Origin: Halobaculum limi | GTDB lineage: Archaea > Halobacteriota > Halobacteria > Halobacteriales > Haloferacaceae | Length of the DNA stretch: 64,000 nucleotides | Assembly: GCF_029490015.1 (NCBI RefSeq) | Contig: NZ_CP120468.1 | Coordinates: 1,922,001 to 1,986,000, forward strand | Reading direction: 5' to 3' | Part shown: positions 16,853-25,640 of the stretch, one piece after another | Layout of the letters: the number at the start of each line of letters is the position of its first letter | Numbering within the stretch: position 1 is the first letter of the stretch | Made by a program: the position numbers and the translations under genes | The notes under the pieces: model-generated | The model's input: the letters and a program-made list of their open reading frames with translations, nothing else | Told to the model about the DNA's origin: nothing | Databases searched by the model: none

Positions 16853-17710
16853 ATGGGAGCCGAAGGAACAGTACCTGACCGTGGTGCGATCCACGCCGAC
16901 GCCGAGTCGATGGCGCGAGCGGTCGGCACCGGCGACCACGTCGCACTGATCGCACGCGGGACAGTCGACGCGTGGCACAGGCGAGTCGAACGTGCCGCTC
17001 CCGGCTCCCCCGACCGATCGTATCTCGTGAGCCTCGACGACACAGTTCGTGGTGCGGCCGCCACAGCCACCTCGGGTACCACACCACAGAGTCGACAAGT
17101 GACCAACAGCGTCGTTCTCGCGACCGCCGAAGCACCGTTCTCGGGTGCCGAGTCGTTTCGAGCGGTGCTTTCGGAGGGGCTCTCAGACGCCGCTGACGGC
17201 GGCACTGTCGTCGTCGACGACCCCAGTGCGTTCGTCCCGGCGGACGCGGACCCGGGGGCAGTCGTGGAGGGGGTGCTCGCCGTCGCCGACGAGTTCGGCG
17301 TCGAGTTCCACGCGGTGGCGACGGGCGACGGTGCGGTGGTGGCGGCACTAGCGCGTCGGCTCTCCGGCGCGGACACCGACGCCGACGCCGCCATCGCGGC
17401 GCAGTCGCTCGACTACCTGCGCGAGACGGACCCGACGAACTTCGGGTATCTCCGCAGGTACTGGCGAGAGGCGCGCCGCGGCCTGACGGCCGTCGAGATG
17501 ACGTACCCGCAGTCGAAGCAGGTGCACGCGGCGCTCTCGGACCCGGAGACGACCTCTCGAACGCTGGGTGCAGCGTTGCAGGCACTCGTGAAACTGGGTG
17601 CGCTGGGTGTGTGGGGCGACACCGTCGCCGCGAACCGCTACGACCTCACTCAGTTCGATCCGGCCCGCATCGACGCCGTCGGCGCGGCGCTCGAAGCACT
17701 CGACGACTGA
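16853..17710 (+). CDS. Haloarchaeal protein with degenerate RecA-like domain and winged-helix-like C-terminus
   Basis: A 285-residue soluble protein. Residues about 25-185 alternate beta strands and helices in a RecA/KaiC-like order (ADGGTVVVDDPSAFVP resembles a Walker-B strand), but no Walker A is present. Residues about 190-280 (LDYLRETDPTNFGYLRRYWREARRGLTAV, KQVHAALSDPETTSRTLGAALQALVKLGALGVWG) look like a winged helix. Such two-part proteins are usually annotated as haloarchaeal DUFs or regulators. I cannot name the family. It is divergent from the 16758 gene. Confidence 0.65.
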   Translation: MGAEGTVPDRGAIHADAESMARAVGTGDHVALIARGTVDAWHRRVERAAPGSPDRSYLVSLDDTVRGAAATATSGTTPQSRQVTNSVVLATAEAPFSGAESFRAVLSEGLSDAADGGTVVVDDPSAFVPADADPGAVVEGVLAVADEFGVEFHAVATGDGAVVAALARRLSGADTDADAAIAAQSLDYLRETDPTNFGYLRRYWREARRGLTAVEMTYPQSKQVHAALSDPETTSRTLGAALQALVKLGALGVWGDTVAANRYDLTQFDPARIDAVGAALEALDD

Positions 17711-17761
17711 CCAGCGGGACGCGTCGCCGTCGCCGACCGAAGTCGCTCCTCACTCTCTTGC

Positions 17762-18103
17762 TCACTCGTCTGGTGTCGACAGCGTGTGGTCGACTACCTC
17801 GCCGTCCGGTCGCATCGTCACCGTCCCGAGCGTCACCGTCTCGTCCACGCTCGCGACCCGAGCGACCGCCTGCAGCGTCGCTCGTTGGTCGAGGACATCC
17901 CACGTCACGGCCTCTATCTCGCGTTGGAACGCGTCCGGGTCGCTCCACCCCGAGTCGATGTCCGAGGGGACGTGGACGACGAACTGGAACTCGTCGCTGG
18001 TGACGTGGATGCCGACGCCGAAGGTGTCGCCGGCGCTCTCGGCAGCGTTGCCGTCGTTCAGGTCATCGTCGACAGCGCCGCTTGACTCGCCGTCGTCGCT
18101 CAT
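17762..18103 (-). CDS. Hypothetical acidic protein, 113 aa
   Basis: The first 30 residues are an Asp/Gly/Ser tail. A compact beta-rich domain follows (FGVGIHVTSDEFQFVVHVPSD, VTLGTVTMRPDGEVVDHTL). There is no signal peptide, cysteine pair or known motif. It is divergent from the MoaD-like gene and convergent with the 16853 gene. Function unknown. Confidence 0.6.
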   Translation of the reverse strand: MSDDGESSGAVDDDLNDGNAAESAGDTFGVGIHVTSDEFQFVVHVPSDIDSGWSDPDAFQREIEAVTWDVLDQRATLQAVARVASVDETVTLGTVTMRPDGEVVDHTLSTPDE

Positions 18104-18196
18104 TACCGGCGGCTACTGGACCGCGGCGCAAGAACCCGTCGGGCCGTCGCCGTGGTCCGAAGGTACAAATCCGGCCGCCTCCGAGTCGTCGACGAC

Positions 18197-18481
18197 GTGA
18201 TCGAAGTCGAGTGTAGACTGTTCGGGCCGTTCCGCGATGACGCCGGCGTCCACGAGATGCGCCGCCAGACGGACGCCGACACCGTCGGCGACCTCCTCCG
18301 AGAACTGGAGGCGGAGTTTCCAGCCCTCGCTGGGCGACTCGTCGACGAGGAGGCGGGGACGACCGCGGGGTCGACGGTCGTGACGAAGGCGAAGAAGAAC
18401 GTGAAGCACCTCGACGGACTCGACACGCATCTCGCGGACGGCGACGTGATCCGACTGGTGCCGTCGGTGTACGGCGGATAG
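18197..18481 (+). CDS. MoaD/SAMP-type ubiquitin-like protein ending in Gly-Gly
   Basis: A 94-residue beta-grasp protein (IEVECRLFGPFRDDAG, TVGDLLRELEAEFP, LADGDVIRLVPSVYGG) with the diglycine C-terminus used for thiocarboxylation in molybdopterin synthesis or for archaeal protein conjugation (sampylation). The GTG at 18197 is taken because the beta-grasp fold begins there; upstream residues are Arg-rich and unrelated. It converges on the aldehyde:ferredoxin oxidoreductase gene, a pterin-cofactor enzyme. This suggests sulfur delivery for its tungstopterin, although a protein-modifier role is equally open. Confidence 0.82.
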   Translation: MIEVECRLFGPFRDDAGVHEMRRQTDADTVGDLLRELEAEFPALAGRLVDEEAGTTAGSTVVTKAKKNVKHLDGLDTHLADGDVIRLVPSVYGG

Positions 18482-18509
18482 CGGAGAAAATCTGCGTCCG
18501 ATCGGGCAG

Positions 18510-20210
18510 TCAGTCGTCGGCGACAGCCTGGAAGCCGACGGCCGTCTCACCGGGTGCATCGAGGGCGTCGTCCGGAACGGTGCCGTCCTCGTTCCACCCG
18601 CGCGCCTCGTAGTACTCTTGAATCGCCGCCTCCAGGTCCGGCACCTCGTCGTCGTACGGCAACCAGTCGTCGGCGACGTCTTTGCCGCGCTGGTTGTTGA
18701 AGTGGCGTTCGCGCGCGACGACGCGAGCGCCGATTTCGAGGAGGTGTTCGTACTCCGTCTCCAGCAACGCCGCAAGGCGGTCGTCGGTGATGTAGTCGCC
18801 GGCGAACGCGCAGACGACGCCCGAGTCGCGGACGACGTTGCGGTTCTCCTCGTGGACGAGGCGTTCGGCCTTGCCGAGGGTTCCCTCGGGGTCGAGTTCG
18901 CCTGAGTACTCTAGCCCGAGCATCCCCGCGTACATGTGGTCGGCGCCGCGGTTGGCGACGGCGTAACTCAGCCCCTGCCCGTGGAGGACGCGTCCGTCGT
19001 GGGCGGCGAACTCCATCCCCTTCACGGTGTAGTCGTTCACGCCCAACTCCTCGTGTGCGCGGTGGACGCCCTCCGCGAGGAGGTCGCCGCGGTCGGTCTC
19101 TCGGCTGGCTATCTCCCGGAGTACCTCGCGGGCGAGTTCTGCGTTGCCGAACTCGTCTTCGGCTTTGAGGTAGGCGGCGACGGTGACGCCCGCGGAGATG
19201 GTGTCCATCCCGAGTTCGTCACACAGTTCGTTCGCCTCCATCACGTCGACGATGTCGCCGACGCCCTGACACGACCCGAACGAGTAGACGGTCTCGAACT
19301 CCGGCCCCTCCGTCTCGACACCACGTTCCTCGTCGCGAGTGGGGAGTTTGCAGGCGTACGCACACTGCGAGCAGGCGCCCTTCTTGTACTTTTTCGCCTC
19401 GACGGCGTCGCCGCCGATGCCTGCCGCCGACTCGAACTCGTACTCGTCGAAGTAGCGGGTCGGCAGCGCGAAGTTGTCGTTGATGAACTCCGTGCCGCCG
19501 GTCGTCCCTTGGCGCTTCATTCGGTCGTCGGAGGTGGCTGCCTCGCGGTGGATATCTGCCGAGGGCGGATTCGACACCTCGACGTCGGGCCGGGAGTCGC
19601 CCGTGAATGTGACGCACTTGACGTTCTTGCTCCCGAGCACCGCGCCGAGGCCGCCGCGACCGAACGCCCGCGAGTCGAACGTCATCACCGAGGCGAACCG
19701 GACGAGGTTCTCACCGGCGGGGCCGACAGTGATGCAGTTCTCCGGGCCGAGGTCGTGTTCCTCTGCTATGTACTCGGACACCGCCGAGACCTCCGCACCT
19801 GCGAGGTCGGGGACCTCCTCGAAGGTGATGCCCTCGTCGGTGACGTGGACGGCAAGGGGGGTGTCACTCGCGCCGACGAACTCGACGACCGAGTAGCCCG
19901 TATCGGCGAAGTTGCGCGAGAGGTAGCCGCCTGCGTTCGTGGAGACGAGGCCGTCCGTCAGCGGCGACAGCCCCGTCATGTTCATCCGCCCGGTGAAACT
20001 CATCTGACTCATCTGGAGCGGTCCCGTGGAGAGGTACGCGCGGTTCTCCGCGCCGAACGGGTCGGCGTCCGCCGGGATGCGGTCGTGTGCCAGCGCCGTC
20101 GCCGCGGCGCGACCGCCGATGAACTCCGAGAGTGTCTCCGAGATGTCCGTCTCCTCGACGGTTCGGTCCGTCACGTCGACCGTCAGGAGTGGCCCCTTCG
20201 CGGTGAGCAT
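18510..20210 (-). CDS. Aldehyde:ferredoxin oxidoreductase family (tungstopterin) enzyme
   Basis: A 566-residue cytosolic enzyme that oxidises aldehydes to acids with ferredoxin as acceptor. It uses a bis-pterin tungsten centre and one [4Fe-4S] cluster. Visible are the N-terminal pterin-binding region (RMNMTGLSPLTDGLVSTNAGG, FGRGGLGAVLGSKNVK), cluster ligands CSQCAYAC near residue 283, and a late Cys in VVCAFAGDY near 458. The middle has GPEFETVYSFGSCQG, as in the family. Length is slightly short of typical 600-residue AORs. Physiological substrate unknown; the nearby MoaD-like gene fits cofactor supply. Confidence 0.9.
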   Translation of the reverse strand: MLTAKGPLLTVDVTDRTVEETDISETLSEFIGGRAAATALAHDRIPADADPFGAENRAYLSTGPLQMSQMSFTGRMNMTGLSPLTDGLVSTNAGGYLSRNFADTGYSVVEFVGASDTPLAVHVTDEGITFEEVPDLAGAEVSAVSEYIAEEHDLGPENCITVGPAGENLVRFASVMTFDSRAFGRGGLGAVLGSKNVKCVTFTGDSRPDVEVSNPPSADIHREAATSDDRMKRQGTTGGTEFINDNFALPTRYFDEYEFESAAGIGGDAVEAKKYKKGACSQCAYACKLPTRDEERGVETEGPEFETVYSFGSCQGVGDIVDVMEANELCDELGMDTISAGVTVAAYLKAEDEFGNAELAREVLREIASRETDRGDLLAEGVHRAHEELGVNDYTVKGMEFAAHDGRVLHGQGLSYAVANRGADHMYAGMLGLEYSGELDPEGTLGKAERLVHEENRNVVRDSGVVCAFAGDYITDDRLAALLETEYEHLLEIGARVVARERHFNNQRGKDVADDWLPYDDEVPDLEAAIQEYYEARGWNEDGTVPDDALDAPGETAVGFQAVADD

Positions 20211-20284
20211 ACGTACTGGTTCGAGGCCCTCGTAAAAACCGTGTTCACTAGCTACGTGTTCGTCGGATTCGCCGATCCGGTACT

Positions 20285-20590
20285 TCAGATGGTGTCGTCG
20301 GGGTCGTGCACGTCGGCCATCCGTGCCGCCTCGGTCGCGTATCGCTCGTGGTCCTCCGGGTCGGTCTCCCCGAGTTCGTCCGTCGGGACGACTACCGACA
20401 CCGGCGTCTCACGCTCGTCGGCGAAACTCGTCAGCGCCCGCTCTTTCCGAAAGTAGCGTTCGCCGGTCGCGTCAGCGTACACCAGGATGACGATGTTGAG
20501 TTCGTCGTCGCCGTACGTCCGTTCGACCAGCCACACCCGGGTTTGCTCGTCCGACTCGGTGCCCGCGTCTTCCGTCGCGTCGGCGCTCAT
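20285..20590 (-). CDS. Hypothetical acidic protein, 101 aa
   Basis: A small soluble protein with a short acidic tail and a beta-alpha core (TRVWLVERTYGDDELNIVILVYADATGERYFRKERAL, PVSVVVPTDELGETD). There are no cysteines or membrane segments. It lies upstream of the AOR-family gene on the same strand, 74 bases from its start, so it may be part of that transcript. No function can be assigned. Confidence 0.6.
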   Translation of the reverse strand: MSADATEDAGTESDEQTRVWLVERTYGDDELNIVILVYADATGERYFRKERALTSFADERETPVSVVVPTDELGETDPEDHERYATEAARMADVHDPDDTI

Positions 20591-20648
20591 ACGTCACGGT
20601 AGGGACGGGACGGGGAAAACGACCGCGCCGGGTCTCAACGCGCGGGAG

Positions 20649-20897
20649 TCAGCGACGCCGCGGGACCGCGATCACGTACGCGTCCGTCCCGTTCGACCGC
20701 GGCGGCGACACCCACAACCACTCGGCGTCCGCGCGTTCCTGCAGGTCGTCGACGTCGTCGACCGTCACCTGCCAGATGTTGCGGTACGCCGTCGTCGCCA
20801 GGTCGCTGGCGACGCGGATGTGCGCGCCGTCGATGACCGGGTGGTCGCCCGCGTTCGGTCCGCGTCGCTGGCCGTCGTACTCGAATTCGATCTCCAT
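20649..20897 (-). CDS. Hypothetical protein, 82 aa
   Basis: MEIEFEYDGQ starts a compact beta-rich domain (HIRVASDLATTAYRNIWQVTVDD, WLWVSPPRSNGTDAYVIAVPRR). The start at 20897 is chosen over an upstream GTG because it begins the first strand. It lies on the same strand as the next small gene, 58 bases away. Function unknown. Confidence 0.55.
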   Translation of the reverse strand: MEIEFEYDGQRRGPNAGDHPVIDGAHIRVASDLATTAYRNIWQVTVDDVDDLQERADAEWLWVSPPRSNGTDAYVIAVPRRR

Positions 20898-21006
20898 ACC
20901 ACACAGACGCGTGCGCCGCATATCTTCGTATCGCTCAGACAGAGCGAATCACGCACGCGACGGCGTCGCACGGCAGAAATCGGTGTTCTGAATCAGCGTC
21001 CAGTCG

Positions 21007-22482
21007 TCAGTCGTCGGTCGGCGCGGCGGTCGCGTCGCCGTCGGCGCCGTCGTCGTCGGCACCCGGCGTCGGGCCGCGCGGGTCGGCGTCGCGCCACGTC
21101 CCCCGGCGGTACCAGAGGTACGCAATGATCGCACCCGCGGTGTTGGAGACAGCGAACGCCATCCAGATACCCGTCGACTCGAAGCCGGGGATCGGCAGTC
21201 CGACGATGTCCGGGCGCGCGAGGCCGAGGGCGGTCGGGATGCGGATGATGCCGAGCATCACGATGGAGATGGCGGCGGCGGTCATCGTCTTGCCCGCACC
21301 GCGGAAACTCCCGGTGTACGCGCGCATCACGCCGATGAAGCCGAACGTGGGGGCGACCCACCGGAGGAAGTCGGCGGTCGTCGCGATGACCGCGGGGTCG
21401 TCGGTGAACACCGCGGCGATGGGCCGGGCGGCGAAGATGGTGACGACGCCGAGCGCCGCGAGGATGACGAACATATACTTGGCGGCGATGCCGGCGGCCG
21501 TCGCCGCGCGGTCGGGTTTGTCCGCCCCGATGTTCTGCCCGGTCATCGTCTCGACGCCGCGGGCGACGGCGATTGCCGGGAGGAAGATGACCGAGAACAC
21601 GCGCACGCCGATACCGTACCCGGCGACGACGGTCGTCGGGAACAGGCCGACGATGACGAGCATCAGGTTCACCGACAGCGACCGCCCGGTCATCTCGACG
21701 GACGCGGGCACGCCGATGCGGACGATGCGGCGGGCGTACGAGAGGTTCGGAAGCATATCCCGCGGATCGATCTGCACCCCGCGGTTTCCGCGCAGCATAA
21801 TCGCCATTCCGACGACGAACGCGAGCGCCCGTGAGAAGATAGTCGCGTAGGCGGCCCCGGCGACGCCGAGTTCGGGGAACACCCACCACCCGAAGATGAG
21901 GAACGGGTCGATGACGATGTTGACGACGACCGTCAACAGCATCACTAGCATCGGCGTGATGGTGTCGCCGTACCCGCGCATCAGCGCGGTGAACACGAAG
22001 AACCCGAACATGAACACGAGGCCCGACGAGATGATCCGCATGTATGCGGTCGCGCCCGGAAGCACGTCCGCTGACGCACCCAGCAAGCCGAGGAGGTCGC
22101 CGACGACGAAGTAGCCGAGCGCTCCGAGGATGAGTGAGGCGATGATCGCGAACGAGACGGTCTGTGAGGCGGCGTACGTCACCTTCTCGTCTTCGCCCGC
22201 GCCGACGTGTTGGGCGACCAGCACCGACCCGGCGACGGTGATACCCATCCCGAGCGAGAACAGCAGGAACACCATCGGGAACGCGAACGAGATGGCCGCG
22301 AGCGCCTCCGTGGAGTAGCGCCCGAGCCACAGCGTGTCCGCGAGGTTGTACGCCGTCTGGAGGAGGTTCGTGACGACGATGGGGAGCGAGAGATAAAACA
22401 GCGGCTTGCCGATGCTCCCGTCCGTGAGATCGAACTCCTCGCGCCCTTTGAACACCGACGAGATGCGCTCTGCGAGCCCCAT
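21007..22482 (-). CDS. MATE-family multidrug efflux transporter
   Basis: A 491-residue membrane protein with about twelve hydrophobic helices in two related halves (first half begins GKPLFYLSLPIVVTNLLQTAYNLADTLWLGRY). MATE proteins expel cationic drugs or metabolites in exchange for sodium or protons, consistent with a halophile. The C-terminus is an acidic cytosolic tail of about 30 residues. Its start overlaps the TetR gene stop by one base (TGATG), so the repressor and pump form one operon. Confidence 0.92.
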   Translation of the reverse strand: MGLAERISSVFKGREEFDLTDGSIGKPLFYLSLPIVVTNLLQTAYNLADTLWLGRYSTEALAAISFAFPMVFLLFSLGMGITVAGSVLVAQHVGAGEDEKVTYAASQTVSFAIIASLILGALGYFVVGDLLGLLGASADVLPGATAYMRIISSGLVFMFGFFVFTALMRGYGDTITPMLVMLLTVVVNIVIDPFLIFGWWVFPELGVAGAAYATIFSRALAFVVGMAIMLRGNRGVQIDPRDMLPNLSYARRIVRIGVPASVEMTGRSLSVNLMLVIVGLFPTTVVAGYGIGVRVFSVIFLPAIAVARGVETMTGQNIGADKPDRAATAAGIAAKYMFVILAALGVVTIFAARPIAAVFTDDPAVIATTADFLRWVAPTFGFIGVMRAYTGSFRGAGKTMTAAAISIVMLGIIRIPTALGLARPDIVGLPIPGFESTGIWMAFAVSNTAGAIIAYLWYRRGTWRDADPRGPTPGADDDGADGDATAAPTDD

Positions 22483-23150
22483 CAGTCGTCACCCCGCGTG
22501 GCGGGGGCGGCGTCGACCTCGGCATCGTCGACGAGGAGGTCGAGAATGTCCTCGACGAGGTGTTCGCGCATCGTGACCACGTCCGCACCGATGGCGGCCG
22601 CGCGCGTCCACGTCCCGTGGACGTACGTGAGGACGTGTTCTGCGATGTCGTCGGGGTCGGTGTCGTCGGAGTACTGCCCCGCATCGACCGCCTCTGCGAC
22701 GAGGTCGGCCACCTCGCGCTTGAGGTCGTCGTCGAAGCGGCGAAGCACCTCGCGGTAGCCGTCGCGGTACGGTGCCTGCGCTTTGATCTCCATAAACGCC
22801 GTGTTGAACTGCTGGTCGGCGTCGTCGTCGACGGGGTTCAACACCCGGCGGACGAGTGCGACGAGTCGCTCCACCGGCGACCCCTCGCCGTGGTCTGCGA
22901 CGAGGTCGGTGAAGTCCTCGTGGAGGTACGCGAGGAACTCTCGGAACAGGTCGTCTTTCCCGTCGAAGTGGTAGTGGAGGGCTGCCTTGCTCTTGTCCGT
23001 CTCGTCGGCGATATCCTGCATGGTGAGGTCGGCGTACCCGTGCGTACACAGCGCTCGGTACGTCGCCTCCATGAACGTCGTCTGAGTGTCGTGCATCTGA
23101 CTCATCGATAGCTTGGGCGTGGGTGCGGCGGCGAGGCCGCGGTCGTTCAT
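22482..23150 (-). CDS. TetR/AcrR-family regulator of the MATE pump
   Basis: A 222-residue repressor. Residues about 20-66 form the TetR DNA-binding domain (ATYRALCTHGYADLTMQDIADETDKSKAALHYHFDGKDDLF). The remaining helices form a ligand pocket. It is translationally overlapped with the MATE gene. The ATG at 23150 is favoured because a T-rich TATA-like element lies about 25 bases upstream and the palindromic operator sits between them; an internal ATG at 23105 is an alternative. Autorepression and induction by the pump substrate are inferred from position. Confidence 0.9.
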   Translation of the reverse strand: MNDRGLAAAPTPKLSMSQMHDTQTTFMEATYRALCTHGYADLTMQDIADETDKSKAALHYHFDGKDDLFREFLAYLHEDFTDLVADHGEGSPVERLVALVRRVLNPVDDDADQQFNTAFMEIKAQAPYRDGYREVLRRFDDDLKREVADLVAEAVDAGQYSDDTDPDDIAEHVLTYVHGTWTRAAAIGADVVTMREHLVEDILDLLVDDAEVDAAPATRGDD

Positions 23151-23151
23151 A

Positions 23152-23169
23152 ACTAACTGGCCAGTCAGT
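23152..23169 (-). promoter_or_regulatory. Palindromic operator of the TetR-MATE operon
   Basis: The arms ACTAACTGG and CCAGTCAGT pair with one mismatch around GG/CC. The site lies immediately before the TetR start, between its TATA-like element (T-tract at 23171-23175) and the ATG. A bound repressor would block the initiation complex. Confidence 0.7.
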
Positions 23170-23256
23170 CAAAAACGGTTCGGCTTCGGGACAGGTGTGT
23201 GCCACGCTCGCGTACTACGGTCGAGTGAGAGGGTGTACCGTCGCGCACTGCGGTGG

Positions 23257-23263
23257 CTATATG
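23257..23263 (+). promoter_or_regulatory. TATA box of the PurD-like pseudogene
   Basis: CTATATG lies 27 bases before GTG 23287, so the ancestral promoter of the decayed gene is still recognisable. Confidence 0.5.
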
Positions 23264-23286
23264 CGTGTTCGTGTCGCCGTGCGAAT

Positions 23287-23784
23287 GTGGCACGCTCCAC
23301 GTTTCTGTTCGTCTCGCTGGCCGACCCGTTGCTCGCAGACCTCGCCTGGCAGATCCGACGTGAGGGACACGAGGTACGCTACTACATGGACTCCGAGACG
23401 GAGAGTGACATCGGCGACGGCTTCGTCGAGAAAGTCGACGACTGGCGCGCGAACGTCGACTGGGTGCGGGACAACCCTGCTCCGTACGTGATCAAGCCTT
23501 TGGGCGAGGTGCAGAACGTCAAGCAGTTGCTGTACGTCGGCCAGGACGCCGATGGCTCCGACGTCATCGACCTCCTCGAGGCGTACGAACAGGCGTGGGG
23601 CCACCGGATGAAGAGGTTCCAGTTACAGCGTCGTGTCGAGGGCGTCGAGGTCGCCGTCTGTGGCTTCTTCGACGGCGAACGATTCGTCGAGCCGATCAAC
23701 CTGAACGTCGAACACCATTTCCGGGATCTATTATATAATTCGTCACAGAGTGTCGCTACACAAACCGAAATTACCGCTGCTTAA
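23287..23784 (+). pseudogene. Decayed PurD-like ATP-grasp gene
   Basis: From a GTG start, the product aligns residue for residue with the intact gene that follows (VARSTFLFVS against MKSKHFLFVS, DLAWQ, EGHEV, IGDGFVEK, DDWRANVDW). It then jumps from residue 59 to the equivalent of residue 134, an in-frame loss of 74 residues (222 bases). It continues through NPAPYVIKPLGEVQNVK to NLNVEHH, where homology stops and an unrelated tail of about 20 residues follows. About half the ATP-grasp fold is missing, so it should be inactive. GC content is high, like the surroundings. Confidence 0.85.
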
Positions 23785-23793
23785 ACTTCAACA

Positions 23794-25107
23794 ATGAAAT
23801 CCAAGCACTTCCTGTTCGTTTCCGCCGACGCCGCACTGATCACCGACCTCGCGTGGCAGGTTCACCGCGAGGGCCACGACGTGAAGTACCACATCGAAGC
23901 CGAGAGCGACAAGGAGATCGGCGATGGTTTCGTGCCGAAAACGGATGACTGGCGGGCAGATGTTGAGTGGGCTGATGTCATCATTTTCGACGACATCTGG
24001 GTTGGCTCGGATGTCGGCACAGGTCAACTTGCGAACGAACTCCGTGAGCAAGGGAAGGCCGTCGTTGGAGGAACGCCGAACACTGATCACCTCGAAGAAG
24101 ACCGTGGCTACGCGATGGAGATCCTCGAAGATCACGATGTCAATACCATCGAGCATCACATCTTCCACGACTTCGACGAGGGTATCCAGCACGTCCAGGA
24201 GAACCCAGCCCCCTACGTCATCAAACCACTCGGAGAAGTCCAGAACGTCAAGCGGCTCCTCTATGTCGGCAACAAAGACGATGGGAGTGACGTTGTTGAC
24301 GTCTTGAAGGCCTACAAGAAGGCGTGGGGGCATCGGATGAAAGGGTTCCAGTTACAGCGGAAAGTCGAGGGCGTCGAGATCGCTATTTGTGGGTTCTTCA
24401 ACGGTGAGGAGTTCATTGACCAGGTCAATTTCAATTTTGAGCATAAGAAATTATTCCCAGGAAACATCGGACCATCCACCGGAGAGATGGGGACCTCGAT
24501 GTTCTGGGCTTCTCAGAACAAATTGTTCCAAGAGACCTTCGGCAAGCTCGAAGGTTGGCTGGCTAACGAAGGCTACGTTGGGAGCATCGACATCAACTGC
24601 ATCGTGAACGAGAACGGCATTTATCCGTTGGAGTTCACCCCGCGGTTCGGGTACCCGACAATCGCACTCCAGGAAGAGTCTATCGAGTCGTCGACTGGGG
24701 AGTTCTTCTACGACCTCGCACACGGAAATGACCCAGAATTGGAGGTTCACAATGGGTACCAGATCGGCGTCCGCGTCGTCCTGCCACCCTTCCCGTTCGA
24801 TGACGAGAAGACGTACGATGAGAACTCCCGGAATGCGGCCGTGGTCTTTCAGACTGAGAGTCGGGAGGGAATCCATCTCGAAGACGCGAAGAAGATCGAT
24901 GGGCAGTGGCGCGCTGCGGGGAATAACGGGATGCCAATCGTCGTGACGGGCAAAGGAGAGACGATGCAGGCGGCGCGTGAGCAGGCGTACGACCGGATCG
25001 ATGACATCGTGATGCCGAATATGTACTACCGTGACGATATCGGTGAACGATGGGTCGAGGGGGACGGCGACCGCCTTCTGGCGTGGGGCTACCTCGGCCC
25101 GGCGTAG
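23794..25107 (+). CDS. PurD-like ATP-grasp ligase (phosphoribosylamine-glycine ligase family)
   Basis: A 437-residue ATP-grasp protein. The pre-ATP-grasp domain spans residues 1-110. The ATP-binding region has PYVIKPLGEVQNVKRLLYVG, and EIAICGFFNGEEF leads to the PurD-type loop FEHKKLFPGNIGPSTGEMGT. The metal site lies around EFTPRFGYPTIAL. PurD makes phosphoribosylglycinamide in purine synthesis. The N-terminus differs from classical PurD, so an alternative amine ligase role is possible. The central part uses many more A/T-ending codons than its neighbours (for example residues 60-135), suggesting transfer. It sits directly behind a decayed high-GC relative. Confidence 0.82.
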   Translation: MKSKHFLFVSADAALITDLAWQVHREGHDVKYHIEAESDKEIGDGFVPKTDDWRADVEWADVIIFDDIWVGSDVGTGQLANELREQGKAVVGGTPNTDHLEEDRGYAMEILEDHDVNTIEHHIFHDFDEGIQHVQENPAPYVIKPLGEVQNVKRLLYVGNKDDGSDVVDVLKAYKKAWGHRMKGFQLQRKVEGVEIAICGFFNGEEFIDQVNFNFEHKKLFPGNIGPSTGEMGTSMFWASQNKLFQETFGKLEGWLANEGYVGSIDINCIVNENGIYPLEFTPRFGYPTIALQEESIESSTGEFFYDLAHGNDPELEVHNGYQIGVRVVLPPFPFDDEKTYDENSRNAAVVFQTESREGIHLEDAKKIDGQWRAAGNNGMPIVVTGKGETMQAAREQAYDRIDDIVMPNMYYRDDIGERWVEGDGDRLLAWGYLGPA

Positions 25108-25227
25108 GTGTCGCGACGGCGGTCGAGCGTCGCGACGGTGGTGTCCAACCGGACCCTTCATCTCGAACCGCGTGACTGTCCGCTGTCGAAACGGTAATGA
25201 TTCTGAGGCATATAGTTATTACCATAT

Positions 25228-25584
25228 ATGCTCAAAGGACATTTCGGGTCGGCTGGAGCCAGCGTCGAGTACGGGAGTGTCCCGGAACTGTTGCAGACGG
25301 AGACCCTCGACGCGACCGTCTACCGGGGCCGAGACGCCGAGCTGGCACTCGCGGCCGTCGACGGATCGGACGTCGTCGTCGTCGCGCCGACGAGTCTCGC
25401 GACCAGTTACGCGCTCGGTGGCTACTCGCTGACGGCGATTCCCATCGACAGCCTCCCGGCGACGACGCGAGTGGAGGTGGCTGACGCGCTGGATGCGCCC
25501 ATCGAGTCGTTCGAGTTCATCCAGATTGGGAAGTGGGTCACCGACAGTCCGAACCACTCGCTCGCGGAGTTCGCGGACACCTGA
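25228..25584 (+). CDS. Hypothetical haloarchaeal protein, 118 aa
   Basis: MLKGHFGSAGASVEYGSVPELL leads into a small alpha/beta protein (ELALAAVDGSDVVVVAPTSLATSYALGGYSLTAI) with a C-terminal helix. It has no known motif. A TATA-like ATATAG at 25210-25215 is too close to ATG 25228 for a leaderless start, so the promoter is unclear. Inverted GGTAAT...ATTACC arms (25193-25198, 25218-25223) flank this region. It heads a plus-strand run to 27840. Confidence 0.6.
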   Translation: MLKGHFGSAGASVEYGSVPELLQTETLDATVYRGRDAELALAAVDGSDVVVVAPTSLATSYALGGYSLTAIPIDSLPATTRVEVADALDAPIESFEFIQIGKWVTDSPNHSLAEFADT

Positions 25585-25640
25585 TCGCCGACGCCGAAGA
25601 CGACATCGCACTACGACCGACACCCGAAGACGATACCACG

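Noticed and set aside
18936..20456. 506-codon open frame antisense to the aldehyde oxidoreductase
   Set aside because: Shadow of a gene with all AOR motifs; no start signal or family match.
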